From Planctomycetota bacterium (GTDB lineage: Bacteria; Planctomycetota; Phycisphaerae; UBA1845; UTPLA1): 64,000 bases of DNA. The position numbers were made by a program, and so were the translations under genes. The stretch spans positions 1-64,000 of the forward strand of contig JADJRI010000021.1 of the NCBI GenBank assembly GCA_016712275.1. The letters are read 5' to 3'. This document shows positions 1 through 9,868 of the stretch, piece after piece. Within the stretch, counting starts at the first letter, position 1; each line of letters begins with the position of its first letter. The notes under the pieces were generated by a model. That model was not told the DNA's origin and did no database searches. It worked only from the letters and a program-made list of their open reading frames with translations.

Positions 1-1
1 G

Positions 2-994
2 CAGGAGTTCCTGCACTGGAAGGAGACGGCGGTTCGATTCGACTACGGGGCCGAGAACCTGACGGATGAGCAGCGGTTAGAGTTGCGTTCGTTCATCGAG
101 AGCGTGACGAACCATCGGCGCAAGGTGCCGATGCCGCGCCGCGTGCTCAGACTGCTGTGTCGGGCGACTCGCCCGGTTCTCATCGCGACCACGCTCGGGC
201 ACGCGCTTCGCTGCCTGTACTACCGTAATAAGGAGTGCTGTCCGGATGGACGCTGCAAGGCGTCGTGGGTCGCGAACGTGTTCGAGGTCGATGTGCGGAA
301 TGTGAAAGCGGCCCGGCGAGAGTTGGTCGAACTGGGCTTGCTCGTCATTGACGCGACCGACCAGCGCTCGATGAACCGCTGGGGGCTACGTGTGCGTTTC
401 GATCTTACCTGGCAGCCGCCATCGATGCACGCGCTACGACCACCACCCCGTCCGGCCGCGAACCCCGGCAAATCACCACCCCTTAATAAGAACCGGGAAC
501 TCGTTTCACGATCTGAAAACCAGAAACCCGCCGGGCGCGGGCCGAATGGTGCTTGCGCCTCGGGAACGGAGCCGCACGTCCCGAGCATTCGTAACGTCAC
601 GCCGCGTGATCTACGGGAGCCGGAACGCGTCGCCATCCTCTACTCCACCGTAGTGCGGCAAGGACGAATCCGCGATTCCGCGAGTGAGCGGCTGAATGTC
701 TTCGCGGCGGCGGAGCACGCGATGAGGTACGGCACAACCAACCCAAGCGGCCTGTTTGTCTGGTTGGTCAAGAACCGGCGGTGGAACTACCTGACGCTCG
801 AAGACGAGGATCGTGCAAGCAGGGCAATGCGGAAGGTCGAGGAGCCTGATGAGGGGCTACCGGGCGCTCGCGTGGACGGAGTGCTTCGGAAAGAAAACGG
901 TTCGGCCTCCGGCGCCGCACGAGGTGCTGCGTCGGAGGCCGCACGGCAATTTCTTGCCGGTACCGGAACGCGAGTCTACCGCGTGTCCGATTGA
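2..994 (+). CDS. Winged-helix-type DNA-binding protein, 5' end outside window
   Basis: The frame is open to the left edge with no stop, so the gene starts outside the window; the TTG at 83 is only an internal candidate start. About 330 residues are visible. The first ~140 are helix-rich and contain a Cys cluster (CCPDGRC) followed by WVANVFEVDVRNVKAAR and a short hydrophobic wing, which reads like a winged-helix DNA-binding domain. A Pro/Arg-rich linker and a charged ~120-residue C-terminal part follow. The layout resembles plasmid or integrative-element replication initiators and regulators, but I cannot name the family. Its place at the outer side of a metal-resistance region with an integrase at the other end makes a mobile-element role plausible. 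This is inference. Confidence 0.55.
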   Translation, partial: QEFLHWKETAVRFDYGAENLTDEQRLELRSFIESVTNHRRKVPMPRRVLRLLCRATRPVLIATTLGHALRCLYYRNKECCPDGRCKASWVANVFEVDVRNVKAARRELVELGLLVIDATDQRSMNRWGLRVRFDLTWQPPSMHALRPPPRPAANPGKSPPLNKNRELVSRSENQKPAGRGPNGACASGTEPHVPSIRNVTPRDLREPERVAILYSTVVRQGRIRDSASERLNVFAAAEHAMRYGTTNPSGLFVWLVKNRRWNYLTLEDEDRASRAMRKVEEPDEGLPGARVDGVLRKENGSASGAARGAASEAARQFLAGTGTRVYRVSD

Positions 995-1628
995 TTGTCA
1001 GGCGTTGGGGCCTTGGACGTGGTTTTCAGCGGCCTCCAACCTTTCGAGTCCCGGTGCCGAAGGAACCCGTGACGCGGCAACCCTTGACGCCGAGCACAGT
1101 TCGGATGCCGAGGGGTAATCCGGCGAAAGCGGGGTATTCATCCCGGCGCACCGCTTCCATGTAACTCGCTATCGGACAGCCATTTACAAGAGGTCGCCCA
1201 AGAACCTCGGACAAGCCGCCCAGGCTGGACGGCGTGCGGACATCGACTGCCAGCTGCGTGAGCTCGCAGTCGTGGAGCATACGGGTCCTCAAGCGATGAA
1301 TCGCTTTCGATTCGATGTTGATGTTCGAATGACACACGATGCACGTCCGCCAGCCCTCCCGTCAGGACGTCGTACTAATTCAGTCGGACATGGGATTGCG
1401 CAATGGCTCGTCCCTGTTACCCAACTGACTCCGTGGGGGACTCATGAACGGCGAGCTCAGCGTATGGCAGGGATCATTGGGATTTTCACCCGAGAGTTGA
1501 GCTAAGTAACCCGAGAACAAGCGGCCGCTATCCACTTCGACCGCCATCGGGCGTCCGGCTGAAGGATTTATGGGTCGTTCTTGCTCGTCGCTATTGACAC
1601 GTGGCCTAGTTACCGATAGGACTTCTAT
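995..1628. other. Gene-poor stretch with possible c-haem remnant
   Basis: I see no convincing gene here. On the minus strand a short frame ending at 1026 reads TCIVCHSN near 1325-1350, a CxxCH haem-attachment pattern. It is preceded after a few codons by a stop and followed by about 100 residues with no other recognisable feature. It may be a decayed cytochrome or chance. The right end of the stretch holds the candidate promoter of the next gene. Confidence 0.3.
1594..1622 (+). promoter_or_regulatory. Candidate sigma-70-type promoter
   Basis: A perfect TTGACA lies at 1594-1599. A 17-base spacer separates it from TAGGAC at 1617-1622, which matches the -10 consensus at only three of six positions. 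The start codon of the next gene lies seven bases after the -10 box, so the transcript would begin at or next to the ATG. AGGA at 1618-1621 could instead serve as a ribosome binding site, which would require an earlier promoter. Confidence 0.35.
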
Positions 1629-2027
1629 ATGGTGCTGCGCGTGTTCAATCTTGCGATCGCCTGCTGGGCTCTTCATATCTCGCCCTCGTTGTGCTTGGCG
1701 GGTGTCCTGACTCACCCCTGCACTCCAACCACGAGCGGCGCAATCGCAACCACCTGCCATGGTGATCAAGATCACGATCAGCCTGATTCCGATTCTGGGT
1801 CGTGCTCCCACGAGGACAACTGTAATTCTGATCCATGCCATGAGGGCCCGATCGTTAAGGATGGCGGCGACCAGACGCTCTCTGTAGCGCCTTTGCTTCC
1901 TGTATTGCCAGGATTCAATACGACGGGAGTCTCGCTCGCGCCGCTCGTTCCTTGGCGCAACTCGGATGGCCCTCCCAATCGACCCCAATTGCCGCTCCAT
2001 CAAAGTGACCTTCCCCTTTTAATCTGA
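1629..2027 (+). CDS. Small secreted Cys/His/Asp-rich protein heading RND cluster 1
   Basis: The protein has 132 residues. An N-terminal hydrophobic stretch (LAIACWALHISPSLCLAG) looks like a signal peptide. The centre (about residues 40-75) is rich in Cys, His and Asp (CHGDQDHDQPDSDSGSCSHE), a typical soft-metal-binding composition. The C-terminus is Pro-rich and ends SDLPLLI. The same kind of protein, with the same PLLI ending, heads RND cluster 2 at 12078, and a similar His-rich one heads the cluster at 40393. It lies 90 bases upstream of the CzcC gene. A periplasmic metal buffer or sensor for the efflux system is likely by context. I know no family name. Confidence 0.65.
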   Translation: MVLRVFNLAIACWALHISPSLCLAGVLTHPCTPTTSGAIATTCHGDQDHDQPDSDSGSCSHEDNCNSDPCHEGPIVKDGGDQTLSVAPLLPVLPGFNTTGVSLAPLVPWRNSDGPPNRPQLPLHQSDLPLLI

Positions 2028-2031
2028 TTCC

Positions 2032-2114
2032 CCAATTGACCAGCCGTTAATCGTTCGGCATCGCCGAATGCGTTTTCGTATGCGCGTGCTTTTTCGCGCG
2101 GCTTCGTCAATTGG
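2032..2114 (+). promoter_or_regulatory. Inverted-repeat spacer between small secreted protein and CzcC
   Basis: The arms CCAATTGAC (2032-2040) and GTCAATTGG (2106-2114) are perfect 9-base inverted repeats enclosing the whole intergenic space. A smaller hairpin, TTCGGC-ATC-GCCGAA (2054-2068), sits inside. The outer pair ends just before the TTG start of CzcC at 2118, so an RNA fold could affect its translation. It is not a classic terminator because no T-run follows the inner hairpin. Confidence 0.35.
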
Positions 2115-2117
2115 AGA

Positions 2118-3665
2118 TTGATTATCTTGTGCCATGCAAGAGTCTATTGCTGCCGAATTCTTCTTCTGTTCCCTGTCGTTGTGATCATGGGCTGCGCGAC
2201 CGTAAACGCCCGACGCGATTACCAACGCGCAGGGTCAGAGGTCGAACGCGCCGTTGGTCAGGTTCCACTTGAGAACCCGGAAGATCAGGCCATCACCCAC
2301 GCCGCAATCGCTGAGTTGATGACTGATGGGCTTACTGCCGACGAAGCCGTGAAACTCGCGCTGCTCAACAACCCGAGAGCGCGGGCGGTCTTGCTGCAGG
2401 TGGGCATGGCGCGGGCTGACGTGGTTCAAGCCGGCCTCTGGTCGAATCCGACTATGGGGTTCTCGTTCAATCTGCCGACTGGGGGCGGGTCTAATCAGTT
2501 CGGCATGAACCTGGCCCAGAACATTGCGGACTTGTGGATGATTCCATCTCGCAGCCGCGCGGCAAATCAAGATTTGGATCGGATGACACTTAACGCCGCT
2601 CAGGAGCTGGTCTCATTAGCGGTGGACACGAAAGTTGCATACTTCAACGCCCTGGCGGCTGATAGTGCATTTTCGATTGCGCAGGACAATGTGTCGCTGA
2701 CGGAAGAGTTGCTTCGCATTACGAATGCTCGTCTGGAGGCGGGCACCGTCGGGTCACTCGACGTGAACCTGGCAAGGGGGCAGGCGCTTCGTGCCAAAGT
2801 CGAGGCTCGGTCGGCGCAGTTGGAATCAGCAAGTTCGCGCCGCACGTTGGCGGCGCTTCTGGGACTGACCACATCGGCACAAGATCTTCTTCTCCGTGAG
2901 ACGCTACCGGAGCCCATGGAAAGCGAACTGCCAGTTGACCGCTACGTGGCAGCAGCGCTGGACTCGCGCCTCGATGCTCGGGCGGCTCGCGACGCGGTTG
3001 AGGCGGCTGCCGCGCGAGTCGAGCTTGAACTGGCCAAGGTGTTTCAGAACGTCGAAGTCGGTCTTGAAGTTGAGCACCAGGCACACCGTGCTCAGGGTGG
3101 GCGAAAAATCCTCGCCGATACGGCAAGAACGTCCATCGCAAACGGCCAGCTCACCGCGCCCGAGATTCAATCACGCGGTCAGCGAAATCTCGAAGAGAGG
3201 CAGCGGATCGATGCAATTCTTGGCCCGTCTCTGAGCCTGACGCTGCCCATTTTCGACCAAAATCAAGCCCAAATTGCCAAAGCCCGAATGAGCTATCTGG
3301 AAAGCAAGGCAATGTTGGAGGGCCTTGAACGTGGAATTGTACAAGACACGCGCGAAGCTGCCGATCGTCTTTCGACTGCTTGGAATGTCGCGACCCTCTA
3401 CCAGAATGAAGTATTGCCGCAAGCACAAGAGACGCTCGATCTATCCCAGTCAACCTATCAAGCGGGACAGACCACGATTCTGAACGTCATCGATGCGCAG
3501 CGCTCGTTACTGGAAACGCGCCGGGCGAACGTCGCAGCATTGCAGGCTGCGGCGAACGCCATTGCTGAGTTGGAACGGGCTACCGCACGCCCTGTGGCTG
3601 AGTTACTTGAACTGGTCGGCCCATCGACGCAGCCGACTCAAACTCAAACTACGGATGAGGGATAG
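2118..3665 (+). CDS. czcC: CzcC-type outer-membrane efflux lipoprotein
   Basis: The 515-residue protein belongs to the TolC/CzcC outer-membrane factor family, which forms the outer-membrane channel of a three-part metal pump. It begins with a lipoprotein signal (LLLFPVVVIMGC, Cys at about 26). Two OEP repeats follow with the usual coiled helices: AEEAVKLALLNN-like and NLAQNIADLW motifs in the first half, then SLTLPIFDQNQAQIAKARM and STYQAGQTTILNVIDAQRS in the second. Length is normal for the family. The TTG at 2118 is chosen because it gives the complete signal sequence. The 65-aa peptide, adaptor and pump follow in the same direction. It is clearly paralogous to the protein at 40931. It is one of the few intact members of this cluster. 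Confidence 0.92.
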   Translation: MIILCHARVYCCRILLLFPVVVIMGCATVNARRDYQRAGSEVERAVGQVPLENPEDQAITHAAIAELMTDGLTADEAVKLALLNNPRARAVLLQVGMARADVVQAGLWSNPTMGFSFNLPTGGGSNQFGMNLAQNIADLWMIPSRSRAANQDLDRMTLNAAQELVSLAVDTKVAYFNALAADSAFSIAQDNVSLTEELLRITNARLEAGTVGSLDVNLARGQALRAKVEARSAQLESASSRRTLAALLGLTTSAQDLLLRETLPEPMESELPVDRYVAAALDSRLDARAARDAVEAAAARVELELAKVFQNVEVGLEVEHQAHRAQGGRKILADTARTSIANGQLTAPEIQSRGQRNLEERQRIDAILGPSLSLTLPIFDQNQAQIAKARMSYLESKAMLEGLERGIVQDTREAADRLSTAWNVATLYQNEVLPQAQETLDLSQSTYQAGQTTILNVIDAQRSLLETRRANVAALQAAANAIAELERATARPVAELLELVGPSTQPTQTQTTDEG

Positions 3666-3668
3666 CAG

Positions 3669-3866
3669 ATGCTATTGCAAGGAACAATACGGTCTGGCGT
3701 TTCTTTTCTGGTCGCCATCGCAGCCATCGGAATATTCACTTCGAGCGGTTGTCAAATGGATAACTCCACGAATGGCGACGCAAGTGCCATTGCAACATTA
3801 GTCGCGTCGCTTGGCGACTTTGCGGTGTCGTTCGCACAAAACGTGCTGGCCGCGTGGCTGTTTTGA
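3669..3866 (+). CDS. Small exported hydrophobic peptide (65 aa)
   Basis: It starts three bases after the CzcC stop and is probably co-translated with it. The N-terminus is a signal or membrane segment (VSFLVAIAAIGIFTSSGC) with a Cys at about 28 that could be lipidated. A short Asn/Ser/Asp linker follows, then a second hydrophobic stretch ending FAQNVLAAWLF. No family is recognised. The 28-aa peptide at 39769, in the copper cluster, has a similar FAQ-containing hydrophobic helix. A small accessory subunit of the RND complex is conceivable. AcrZ, SugE-type and KdpF-like peptides are precedents in general, but this is inference. Confidence 0.5.
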   Translation: MLLQGTIRSGVSFLVAIAAIGIFTSSGCQMDNSTNGDASAIATLVASLGDFAVSFAQNVLAAWLF

Positions 3867-3909
3867 GAGTTCAAAACCTACGACGGCTGGAATGCCGTGG
3901 AGAGGCGAT

Positions 3910-5246
3910 ATGCTTCGAATGACAACAATCGGACTGTTATCTCAATTTCTGGGACGTGGGCGCAATGCAATTGCCTGGTGCGTCCTCATTGGAACTGTAC
4001 TTTGCGCGTGCCTGACCGCATGCCGCGATTCTGGGTCGAATTCGGGCTCGGCGGCGGAATCGGTCGCCGCGGCCGAAAGCGGCGGGCACGACGGGCACGA
4101 TCACGGCGAGGAGGCGCACGTTGACGAAGTCACGCTGACCCGTGACGCAATCGACCGCTACGGAATCAGGGTAGAGACGGCCTCATTGTATCGGCTTGGA
4201 CCGAGTTTCGTGGCTCCAGCCAGAGTCGCGTTCAATGCGGAGGCGATTGCATGTCGGTTCAACGCTGCCCGGCCGCGTAGTGGAATTGGCGGTCCGTCTG
4301 GGCGACGTGGTGACGAAGGGTGACTTGCTGCTGGTCGTGGAAAGTCCGCAACTGGGTGAGGCTCAAAGTGATTATCTTCAAAAACTGATCGCAGCCCAGT
4401 CGACGACCGCGACCGTGGACTTGGCAAAGAATGCGTTAGACCGCGCACAGCGGCTCTACGATGAAAACCGTGGCATCGCGCTGGACGAAGTGCAAAAAAG
4501 AGAGGTCGAATTCAAGGTGGCCCAAGCATCGCTTCGCACCGCAGAGTCGACCGCGGTCGCGGCAGAAAACAAGCTTCATGTGCTCGGAATGACACAGGAG
4601 ACGGTAACAGCGATTAAGGCATCCGGCGAGGTCAACCCGCGCTTTCCGATCGTGGCTCCGATTTCTGGTGAGGTGGTGGAGCGCGAAGTGACGCTTGGGG
4701 AGCTTGTCAGTCCCGAACGAGAAAAGCTCCTCGTGCTGGCCAACATCGATATCTTGTGGGTGCTGGCCGACGTGCCTGAGGCCCATTTGCCCGAACTTGC
4801 TCAGGGAGCCAAGGCGTGGATAAACGCTGGGAGCCTCGATCCACATAAGCACGAAGGTCAAATCTCCTATGTCGCGCCCATGATCGACCCGCACACCCGG
4901 ACGGTCTCGGTTCGCGTGGCGGTGGAGTGTGAGGATCGCTCACTGAAGCCGGGCATGTTTGTGCAGGTCGAGATTGCCTCGACCGACCGTAACAATCCAG
5001 ATCCTGCCCCCGTTGTGGCGGTGCCGGACATCGCGGTTCAAACCGTCGAGGGCGAGACATCGGTGTTCGTTCCTGTGCCGGGCGAAGAGAACACCTTTGC
5101 AAGGCGCGCGGTCTCAGTCGGAAAGGCCGTGGCCGGCCTTGGTCCCGGTTTACCGCGGCCTGGTCGAAGGTGAAGCGTATGTCGCATCCGGCAGTTTCTT
5201 GTTGAAGGCGGACCTCGGCAAGGCAACCGCCGAGCACCAGCATTGA
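3910..5246 (+). CDS. czcB: CzcB-type periplasmic adaptor (two frameshifts in this sequence)
   Basis: This is the membrane-fusion subunit that links the inner-membrane pump to the outer-membrane channel. The ATG at 3910 follows GGAGAGG. The N-terminus is a lipoprotein signal ending LTAC, then a His-rich stretch HDGHDHGEEAHVDEV. The lipoyl/hairpin region is typical (GRVVELAVRLGDVVTKGDLL, ESPQLGEAQSDYL), followed by the beta-barrel (NIDILWVLADVPEAHL, DPHTRTVSVRV). Two frame changes are needed. Near 4250, IACRFNAA should read on as VGSTLPGRVVE. Near 5140, the C-terminal VPVYRGLVEGEAYVASGSFL continues in another frame. Both flanks of each break keep perfect family similarity, so sequence error or very recent mutation is likely. 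Confidence 0.85.
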
Positions 5247-5276
5247 ACACTGGCGAACGGCCGTGGAGACTCAAAC

Positions 5277-8200
5277 GTGCTAGAAACCATCCTCCATTTT
5301 TCGATACGAAATCGTTGGTTGATCGTGTTGTTCACCATCATCGTCGCTGCGATCGGCGTCAATTCGCTGATCAAGTTGCCGATCGATGCGGTGCCGGACA
5401 TCACCAACAACCAGGTGCAAATCAACACGGAGTATCCCGCACTCTCGCCTGTTGAAGTCGAGAAGCAGATCACCTTTCCCATTGAGGTGTCCTTCGCGGG
5501 TATCCCCGGCCTGCAATCCACACGTTCATTGTCACGCAACGGATTCTCGCAGGTTACCGCGATCTTCGACGACGACGTGGATATCTACTTCGCCCGCCAG
5601 CAGGTATTCGAACGGCTCAGTCAGGCGGGTGATAGCCTTCCTCCGGGAGCAGAGCCAGTCATGGGGCCGATCGCGACTGGCCTCGGCGAAGAGCTCATGT
5701 ACACCGTGGAGTATGAGCATCCCGACGGAGAAGGTGCTCTGAAGACTGACGGAAGGCCTGGATGGCAGAATGATGGCTCTACCTGACGCCGGAAGGTCGA
5801 TGGCTGCGTGGTGATGTCGAATGGGTGGCATATCTCCGGGAGGTCCAGGACTGGCTGATCAGCATGCAGCTTCGCACGGTTCCCGGTATTGCCGGCGTTG
5901 ACTCCATCGGCGGCTATGTCAAGCAATACCACGTCCAGCCCGATCCAATGAAGTTGGTGAGCTATGGCCTGACCTTTAGCGACGTGATCGAGGCATTGGA
6001 GCGCAACAATATCAGCACAGGTGCGGGCTACATCGAGCACAAGGGAGAAATGTACATCGTCCGCGCAGCAGGCCGAATCAACACGCTTGAGGAAATTGAG
6101 TCTATTACGCTCGGTTCGCGAAACGGCGTACCCATCTACATTCGAGACATCGTTGCTGCCGGCGGCGTTCGCATCGGGCGCGAATTGCGAACCGGATCGG
6201 CGAGCGAGAATGGCGAGGAGATTGTCGTCGGCACCGCCATCATGCTTCTGGGGAGAACAGCCGAACGGTGGCTGCCGCCGCGGACGCAAAGTTGGCCGAC
6301 ATTCAACGAAGTTTGCCGCCCGGCATCCGCGCCAAGACGGTTTTGAATCGTACCAAGCTGGTTGATGCCACGATTCGCACGGTCGAGAAAAACTTGGTCG
6401 AAGGTGCGATCCTGGTCATCGTGGTGCTCCTGCTGCTGCTCGGCAACTTCCGGGCAGCGCTGATCTGTGCCATGGCGATTCCCCTGTCGATGCTCTTTGC
6501 TGCCATCGGTATGGTGCAGAACAAGGTGAGCGGAAACCTGATGTCGCTTGGTGCCATCGACTTTGGTCTGATTGTCGACGGCGCCGTCATCATCGTCGAA
6601 AACTGTATCCGTCGGTTGGCGGAGGAGCAGCACGCCAAAGGTCGCCTGCTGACGCTCCAAGAGCGTCTCCATATTGTCTTCGAAGGCAGCAAACAGGTGC
6701 GAAGCGCGACGGCGTTCGGAGAGGCGATCATCACAGTCGTGTACGTGCCAATCCTCACGCTGACCGGCGTCGAGGGAAAATGTTCACCCGATGGCACTCA
6801 CCGTCATTTTCGCGTTGGCCGGAGCGTTCGTACTGTCGCTGACCTTCGTGCCGGCGATGGTAGCGATACTGGTGGGGGGCGGGTGAAGGAAAAGGGAGAT
6901 CTTCATTATTCGGTGGGCAAAGGCAGCGTATGAGCCCGCAGTTCGTTGGGCGTTGAGGGCACGATGGGCAGTGGCAGGCGTTGCTTTTGTGATCTTCGCG
7001 GCGTCGCTGGTTCTTTTCAACACACTAGGGCAGGAATTCGTTCCAAGGCTGGATGAGAAGGACTTGGCGATGCACGCATTACGCATCCCGAGCACGTCCC
7101 TCACACAGTCGCAGGAAATGCAATTTGATGTAGAGCGTGTGGTAAGTGCGTTTCCTGAAGTCGCCTTTCTTTATTCAAAGATCGGTACCGCCGAAATGGC
7201 GACGGACCCGATGCCGCAAAACGTCGCGGACACATTCGTCATTCTCAAGCCCGAAGAAGAATGGCGCAGCGAGGCCGAATTGGACAAACTGATCGCGGCG
7301 AAATCGGAGGAAATGGAGAGAATTGTGGGCCACGGCGAGGAAGAAGACACACACGGAGGCGAGGAGGGCGGACACGGCGAAGTCGTAGCCATAGGTCACA
7401 AGGGCAAGCTGCTCAAGCTCATCGAACTGAGCGTCAAGGCCTTGCCGGGAAACAATTACGAGTTCACGCAACCCATCGAAATGCGTTTCAACGAACTGAT
7501 TGCCGGCGTGCGAGGCGACGTGGCGGTTAAGGTTTACGGCGACAATTTCGATTCAATGCGAAAGACGGCCGACCAGATACTGGCTGCGCTCCAAACCATT
7601 CCCGGCGTGGCGGACGCAAGAGTCGAACAGACAAGCGGCATGCCGGTTCTAACGGTCGAAATCGACCGAGCGGCGATTGCGCGTTACGGGTTGACCGTTG
7701 CTGATGTACAAGACGTTTTGGCTGTGGCAATCGGTGGTCGAGAAGCGGGCCTGGTATTTGAGGGTGACCGCCGATTCGACGTGATTGTCCGGCTCCCCGA
7801 AACACTTCGCGCCCAACCGCAGACGCTTGAAAACTTATGGATACCACTTCCGCCCCGCGACGATGACATCGAGGATGTTCGCCTTGCGTCGGCCTCGCAG
7901 TTGACCGGCATCATGCCGCCGCCGACGCGCATGGGGTTTATCCCTCTCGGCGACGTTGCGAGAATCGACGTCACTGAGGGAACCAATCAAATCAGCCGAG
8001 AAAACGGAAAGCGACGCGTGTTTGTTCAGTGCAATGTGCGGGGCCGCGACCTTGGCTCGTTCGTGGCAGAGGCACAGGCAAAGGTCAGAGCGATCTCACA
8101 GCCATCGGGCCAGTGGATTGACTGGGGCGGACAGTTCGAAAACCTTGTTGCAGCCACACGCCGGCTCGCCGTGGTTGTTCCGATTTGCTTCCTGCTTATT

Positions 8201-8800
8201 TTCATTCTCTTATTCAGCACGTTTAAGAGCGCAAAGTATTCGCTCCTGGTGTTCAGTGCTGTTCCGCTCGGCCTTACTGGCGGCATCGTCACGCTTTGGT
8301 TGCGCGATATGCCGTTTTCAATTTCGGCTGCCGTCGGCTTCATTGCGCTGTCCGGCGTCGCTGTCTTGAACGGCCTAGTCATGGTCACGTTCATCAACCA
8401 GCTTCGCCAGGAGGGCATGGCGCGCGATCAGGCCATTATCCACGGTTCGTTGACGCGGCTCCGACCGGTCCTCATGACGGCACTCGTCGCATCATTGGGA
8501 TTTGTGCCGATGGCGCTGGCAACCGGCACCGGTGCCGAGGTTCAGCGACCGTTGGCGACGGTCGTTATTGGTGGCTTGGTGACAAGCACGTTTCTTACGC
8601 TGCTCGTTCTTCCGGCGCTCTATCGAATCTTCACTGGATGGGATCCCAGCGGTGCACCAAGTCCGGTTCCTCAGAAATGGGAGGAGCCCGACGCAGGGTC
8701 GTTGGACACAGAACGTGACTCAGAGACTTCGGCTGCCGGACATCCGTCCGAGCGAGCCAAGGTCGAGGATGATTTACGCGATTCAAAGCGAAAGGGCTGA
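5277..8800 (+). CDS. czcA: CzcA-type heavy-metal RND pump (several frameshifts)
   Basis: This inner-membrane proton-driven pump of the HME-RND family is translated from GTG 5277 after GTGGAG. Family hallmarks are all present: the N-terminal TM and IDAVPDITNNQVQINT, the TM4 motif AIDFGLIVDGAVIIVEN with the proton-relay Asp residues seen in CzcA-type Zn/Co/Cd pumps, the PC1 region, and the C-terminal GTGAEVQRPLATVVIGG. A His-rich insertion (GHGEEEDTHGGEEGGHGE) lies near 7330-7380. The frame breaks near 5780, 6252, 6780-6793 and 6880-6900. At 6252 one G is missing from a G5 run (LLGENSRTV), and at 6780 one A is missing from an A5 run (GKMFTPMAL). Restoring these bases gives a complete pump of about 1175 residues. 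Ends and order are certain; function as encoded here depends on whether the indels are real. Confidence 0.88.
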
Positions 8801-8866
8801 GGCGGGTGCGACGGTGTGCTCGCCAGGCATTCATGGTCATTTGGCACTTTGCTAAGGAGAAAAGTC

Positions 8867-9151
8867 ATGCGAAACGTCAGTCTGAAAGGCGTCATTGTGG
8901 GTCTGATTCTGGGTGTCGGTTTGACCGCCTGCGCCGCGAATATCTTTGCGCAGCCCGGAACCGCCCAACCGGTCAAGAGTGAGACACAATACTTCGTAAC
9001 CGGCGAAGGGGATGATGCTCACCTGTGGGTTCGCGAAGGAACCAAGCTTCGCTGTGTCGGACACGGCGAATGCAAGACTCACGGCGACCACAAGGGACAT
9101 GATGACGATCACGCTGGCCACGACCATGACAAGGAAAAGGCGAAACCATAG
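8867..9151 (+). CDS. Small secreted His-rich protein
   Basis: The ATG follows AAGGAGAAAAGTC. The 94-residue product has a signal peptide (LKGVIVGLILGVGLTACA), a short folded part (ETQYFVTGEGDDAHLWVREG), and a tail dense in His and Asp (HGDHKGHDDDHAGHDHDKE). The tail would bind divalent metals such as Zn, Ni or Co. It lies directly downstream of the CzcA pump and upstream of the P-type ATPase, so a periplasmic metal buffer is the natural reading. A possible lipobox (GLTAC) could anchor it. No named family is recognised. Confidence 0.7.
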   Translation: MRNVSLKGVIVGLILGVGLTACAANIFAQPGTAQPVKSETQYFVTGEGDDAHLWVREGTKLRCVGHGECKTHGDHKGHDDDHAGHDHDKEKAKP

Positions 9152-9413
9152 GCGCCGGCGAGGCGGGAGCCACGGCGCACGGCGCACGCCGAGACCACCA
9201 AGCGTACGCGGTCTAATTGCCTGGACAATTCCGTTCGTGGCAAGCGCGGCGCTCGTCGACTGGCTTCTGTACCACGACATGGCCAGCCACCGCGCGAGGT
9301 ACGGCCATTGGTATTTCCCACTTCAGAGAATCATCATGGCGGCATTTGTCACGATATCAGCGATCTCAGTTCCGATCGTGTGGTGCCAGATGAGGCGAAA
9401 AGGCAGGAAGTGA
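9126..9413 (+). CDS. Small membrane protein with two TM segments
   Basis: The frame overlaps the end of the upstream His-rich gene by 26 bases. A very basic N-terminus (RKRRNHRRRRGG) is followed by two hydrophobic segments (LIAWTIPFVASAALVDWLLY and IIMAAFVTISAISVPIVW). Between them is DMASHRARYGHWYFP, and the protein ends in a basic tail. The start is uncertain; a GTG near 9198-9210 would give only the membrane part. Similar small proteins with a His/Arg loop occur beside metal ATPases, but I cannot name the family. Confidence 0.45.
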   Translation: MTRKRRNHRRRRGGSHGARRTPRPPSVRGLIAWTIPFVASAALVDWLLYHDMASHRARYGHWYFPLQRIIMAAFVTISAISVPIVWCQMRRKGRK

Positions 9414-9428
9414 CGGCGGAGCGATGCG

Positions 9429-9866
9429 ATGAAATTTTGGGTCATGGGGTCCTTAGTATCAGTTGCTGGCGCAGCATTCATTTCCGGGTGCGCTCCGGAC
9501 GAGTTGACCTATTCGATTCCGGCGTGGTTCGACTGGAAAGGTTCCAGATAGCGCGGCTACTATCGTGATATTCACGCCTATTCGAATGGTGATGGGATGC
9601 AAGTCGTCGGACACGTTCGCCGATCGATCCAGCCGGCACACATGCATGTGGAGGTGCAAGACTTGGCCGGCAAGACGATTGAGAGAGCTAGGGCGGAGGT
9701 TCGTCCCATTTTGCGGAGCTCACGAGCTCGCCACGCGCGATTTGAAGCTTTTCTACTTGTGCCGGCCTCCGACAGTTCTGTCGTGCGAATTAGGCATCAT
9801 GTCGGTCAATGTAATGAGGCTGAACCCGAGAACTTGATAACGCCAACTGATCGGGGTGGAGCTTAA
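9429..9866 (+). pseudogene. Small lipoprotein interrupted by an in-frame TAG
   Basis: The ATG at 9429 starts a lipoprotein signal (GAAFISGC) with 40 codons up to a TAG at 9549-9551. The same frame continues after the TAG for 104 codons (RGYYRDIHAYSNGDGMQVVG, then HMHVEVQDLAGKTIERAR) and stops at 9864, two bases before the ATPase start. Both halves read as one protein, so a nonsense mutation or base error is likely. The alternatives are a 40-aa lipopeptide plus a second ORF, or readthrough. The second half looks like a small beta-domain with HMHVEV. Function is unknown; co-transcription with the ATPase suggests metal handling. Confidence 0.5.
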
Positions 9867-9868
9867 TA

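Noticed and set aside
5277..8800. Programmed frameshifting in the RND genes
   Set aside because: The breaks lie at different places in each gene, at plain homopolymers, without slippery heptamers plus conserved structures, and also occur in unrelated resident genes.
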